A stretch of 41,263 bases of DNA from JALZHR01 sp036389695 (lineage in GTDB: Bacteria > Acidobacteriota > Blastocatellia > Pyrinomonadales > Pyrinomonadaceae): NCBI GenBank assembly GCA_036389695.1, contig DASVWG010000088.1, positions 1 through 41,263 of the forward strand. Direction: 5' to 3'. Position 1 is the first letter of the stretch; every line of letters starts with the position of its first letter. Shown piece by piece: positions 40,129-41,263 of this stretch. A program made the translations under genes and the position numbers. The notes under the pieces were generated by a model, which saw nothing but the letters and a program-made list of their open reading frames with translations, did not search any database and was not told the DNA's origin.

Positions 40129-40455
40129 CTCGCACCTCGTTTATTGATTTATTAAAATCGCTTTATAACTTGGGAGAGTCAAGCGCCTGTAAGACGCTTT
40201 TCCGCAAAAGCAAGTTGTCTTAAACCTCTCGTCTAACTGTTTATAACATTTAAATTACCACTGTTCGGGCGAAAAACTAAATTTATTTGCGCCTCGAAAA
40301 AAAAATTCTTGAAATGCGGGTTTATTAAGAGTATATTCACAGCATAAACACATTGCATTTCTCCCTTGAGGGGCTTGCCCTCGGTCTATTGTGCTCGCGG
40401 GCAAGCCGCTCTCAACGGAAGAAATTTTATATTTTTGCTTAGGGTTTTCCCATTT
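40129..40455. other. Divergent spacer with two hairpins
   Basis: This 327-base spacer separates the minus-strand glycine-zipper gene from the plus-strand DUF5658 gene. It holds a small AAGCG/CGCTT hairpin near 40177-40200 and a GGCTTGCCC/GGGCAAGCC stem at 40372-40407. I saw no additional gene. An open frame through the right half has no family signal before the DUF5658 start. Confidence 0.4.
40372..40407. repeat. GGCTTGCCC/GGGCAAGCC stem-loop
   Basis: GGCTTGCCC (40372-40380) pairs perfectly with GGGCAAGCC (40399-40407) across an 18-base loop. TGAG/CTCA extends the stem. It lies 49 bases before the DUF5658 start, in the leader; it may be a REP-like palindrome. Confidence 0.55.
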
Positions 40456-40821
40456 ATGGAAATGTCTCGACCAACAATTCTCCTTTTCGCGCTCAACTTT
40501 TTTGACGCGGTTTTGACGGTTTACTGGGTGCGCAACGGTTTCGCTTCCGAAGGCAATCAACTGATGGCTGGCTTGCTGGATATGGGCAACCTTCCGTTTC
40601 TCGCCGTCAAGATTGCGGTCGGCGCGGTGGCGGCGATTGTTCTCTGGCGCTGGAGCGAGCTGCGCGTCGCCAAATACGGTCTGGCGCTGGCGCTGGTCGT
40701 TTACGTCGGCTTGATGGGCGTGCATTTCGTCACGGGACTTTCCGCTTTCGGCTATATTTCCGAAGCTGTTATCAACGATTTTGCCGTCTGGTCACATAAA
40801 GTTCTTGCCTTTTTCATCTGA
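40456..40821 (+). CDS. DUF5658-type membrane protein
   Basis: 121 residues from the ATG at 40456 (MEMSRPTILLFALNFFDAVL). The motif LNFFDAVLTVYWVRNGFASEGNQLM matches, in split form, the D-x-x-x-T and E-x-N-x-L-M signature of DUF5658. Helices follow: FLAVKIAVGAVAAIVLWRW, YGLALALVVYVGLMGVHFV. Four membrane helices are likely. No Shine-Dalgarno is visible. An intrinsic terminator lies 34 bases after the stop. Function unknown. Confidence 0.75.
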   Translation: MEMSRPTILLFALNFFDAVLTVYWVRNGFASEGNQLMAGLLDMGNLPFLAVKIAVGAVAAIVLWRWSELRVAKYGLALALVVYVGLMGVHFVTGLSAFGYISEAVINDFAVWSHKVLAFFI

Positions 40822-40854
40822 TTTTTTGTAATAATAATCTGGCGGCGCGCGAAG

Positions 40855-40898
40855 CTTTCGGCTTTTATATTTATTGAAACCGAAAGTTTTTGTTTTTC
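40855..40898 (+). terminator. Intrinsic terminator after the DUF5658 gene
   Basis: CTTTCGG (40855-40861) pairs with CCGAAAG (40880-40886), followed by TTTTTGTTTTT. Confidence 0.7.
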
Positions 40899-40994
40899 GT
40901 ATTTTTAATACGCAACGAACTTTCAGCGCTTGAGCATCTTAAGCTTGCACTAAAAGGTTGAAATTTAACTTATAGAAAGTGACAGGGAAAAGCT

Positions 40995-41263
40995 ATGTCG
41001 AGAAGTAAAGCAATATATCAATTATCAGCGCGACAGATTTTATTAATAGCTTTCGCTTCGGCTTTAATCGCCGCCGGAACGGTAGCCGTTTTAAGTAATT
41101 TCGGCGGCATTTTCTCGCCGAACGAAAATATGAGCATCGCCCTGGCGGAAGACAGTCCCGTGCCGCGGGGAATCTCCGACCCGTCAACCGTCAGCGACGA
41201 GCAAAACAGCATCGAAGTTTACAAAACTCTCTCGCCGGGCGTCGCCTTTATCACTACCAGCTC
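40995..41263 (+). CDS. HtrA/DegP-type trypsin-like serine protease, N-terminal part
   Basis: The visible 89 residues begin MSRSKAIYQLSARQILLIAF, with a membrane anchor or signal (ILLIAFASALIAAGTVAVL). The segment DEQNSIEVYKTLSPGVAFIT matches the strand that opens the protease domain of HtrA/DegP proteases (E-x-x-x-I-x-V-Y-x-x-x-S-P-x-V-V-x-I). The catalytic triad and PDZ domains lie past the right edge. Members degrade or refold damaged envelope proteins. AGGGA precedes the ATG. Confidence 0.8.
   Translation, partial: MSRSKAIYQLSARQILLIAFASALIAAGTVAVLSNFGGIFSPNENMSIALAEDSPVPRGISDPSTVSDEQNSIEVYKTLSPGVAFITTS

Noticed and set aside
986..41263. CRISPR array, prophage or insertion sequence
   Set aside because: The repeats are dyads with short words and no spacers of equal size, and no cas, transposase, integrase or phage structural gene was recognised.

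Overview
The window looks like a chromosomal segment of a Gram-negative bacterium with roughly balanced GC, most probably an Acidobacteriota of the Blastocatellia/Pyrinomonadales type. This is inferred from gene style: an ECF sigma factor of the Sig-70 X6 kind fused operonically to a TPR serine/threonine kinase, a winged-helix/NB-ARC/TPR regulator, DUF4097, SIMPL, BON and DUF5658 proteins, many secreted proteins with signal peptides or lipoboxes, and PBP4 and OmpA-like envelope proteins. No rRNA, tRNA, CRISPR array, transposase or prophage gene was seen.

Layout. 1-985: 5' part of lepA (minus). 1-6.2 kb (minus): a TIR/transmembrane/coiled-coil/beta-propeller protein with a probable 3' frameshift, then a winged-helix STAND regulator. 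6.4-8.0 kb (plus): small membrane and secreted proteins, including a 58-residue membrane peptide. 8.2-11.2 kb (minus): kinase plus ECF sigma. 11.4-15.9 kb (plus): OmpA-like lipoprotein, TPR exoprotein, nickel/cobalt-type transporter. 15.9-23.8 kb: HEAT protein, glycogen debranching enzyme, M28 peptidase, VIT1-type transporter, SIMPL protein. 24.2-25.6 kb: Trm112-like protein and a family 9 glycosyltransferase. 25.6-26.1 kb: a hicB/hicA pair in unusual convergent orientation. 26.3-27.4 kb: two paralogous lipoproteins with a shared upstream motif. 27.7-32.4 kb: the translation and secretion operon ffh-rpsP-khpA-rimM-trmD-rplS-rnhB. 32.7-41.3 kb: serine hydrolase, AT-rich orphan gene, DUF4097 protein, DapF homologue lacking both catalytic cysteines, PBP4-type carboxypeptidase, two exported proteins of unknown role, DUF5658 membrane protein, and the start of an HtrA/DegP-type protease.

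The most striking non-gene signal is a family of dyad-symmetric elements whose arms are tandem repeats of a short word, usually 7 nt and sometimes 8 or 10-11 nt. They occupy about a dozen spacers. The word differs between loci (GCAAAAT, GAGTTTT, AAAGGAC, CAAAGAT, AACGCGG and others) while the architecture is the same. Within the ffh-rnhB operon all six junctions carry a dyad or part of one, usually ending just before the next start codon. At several loci the words have entered coding sequence: the starts of the glycosyltransferase and rnhB, the end of the debranching enzyme, and an exact 33-nt in-frame stretch inside that enzyme.

Functional themes are envelope biogenesis and cell-wall turnover, secretion and ribosome assembly, stress or signal sensing, and possible defence modules (TIR protein, HicAB). 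Assignments rest on motif recognition by eye; no database search was run.
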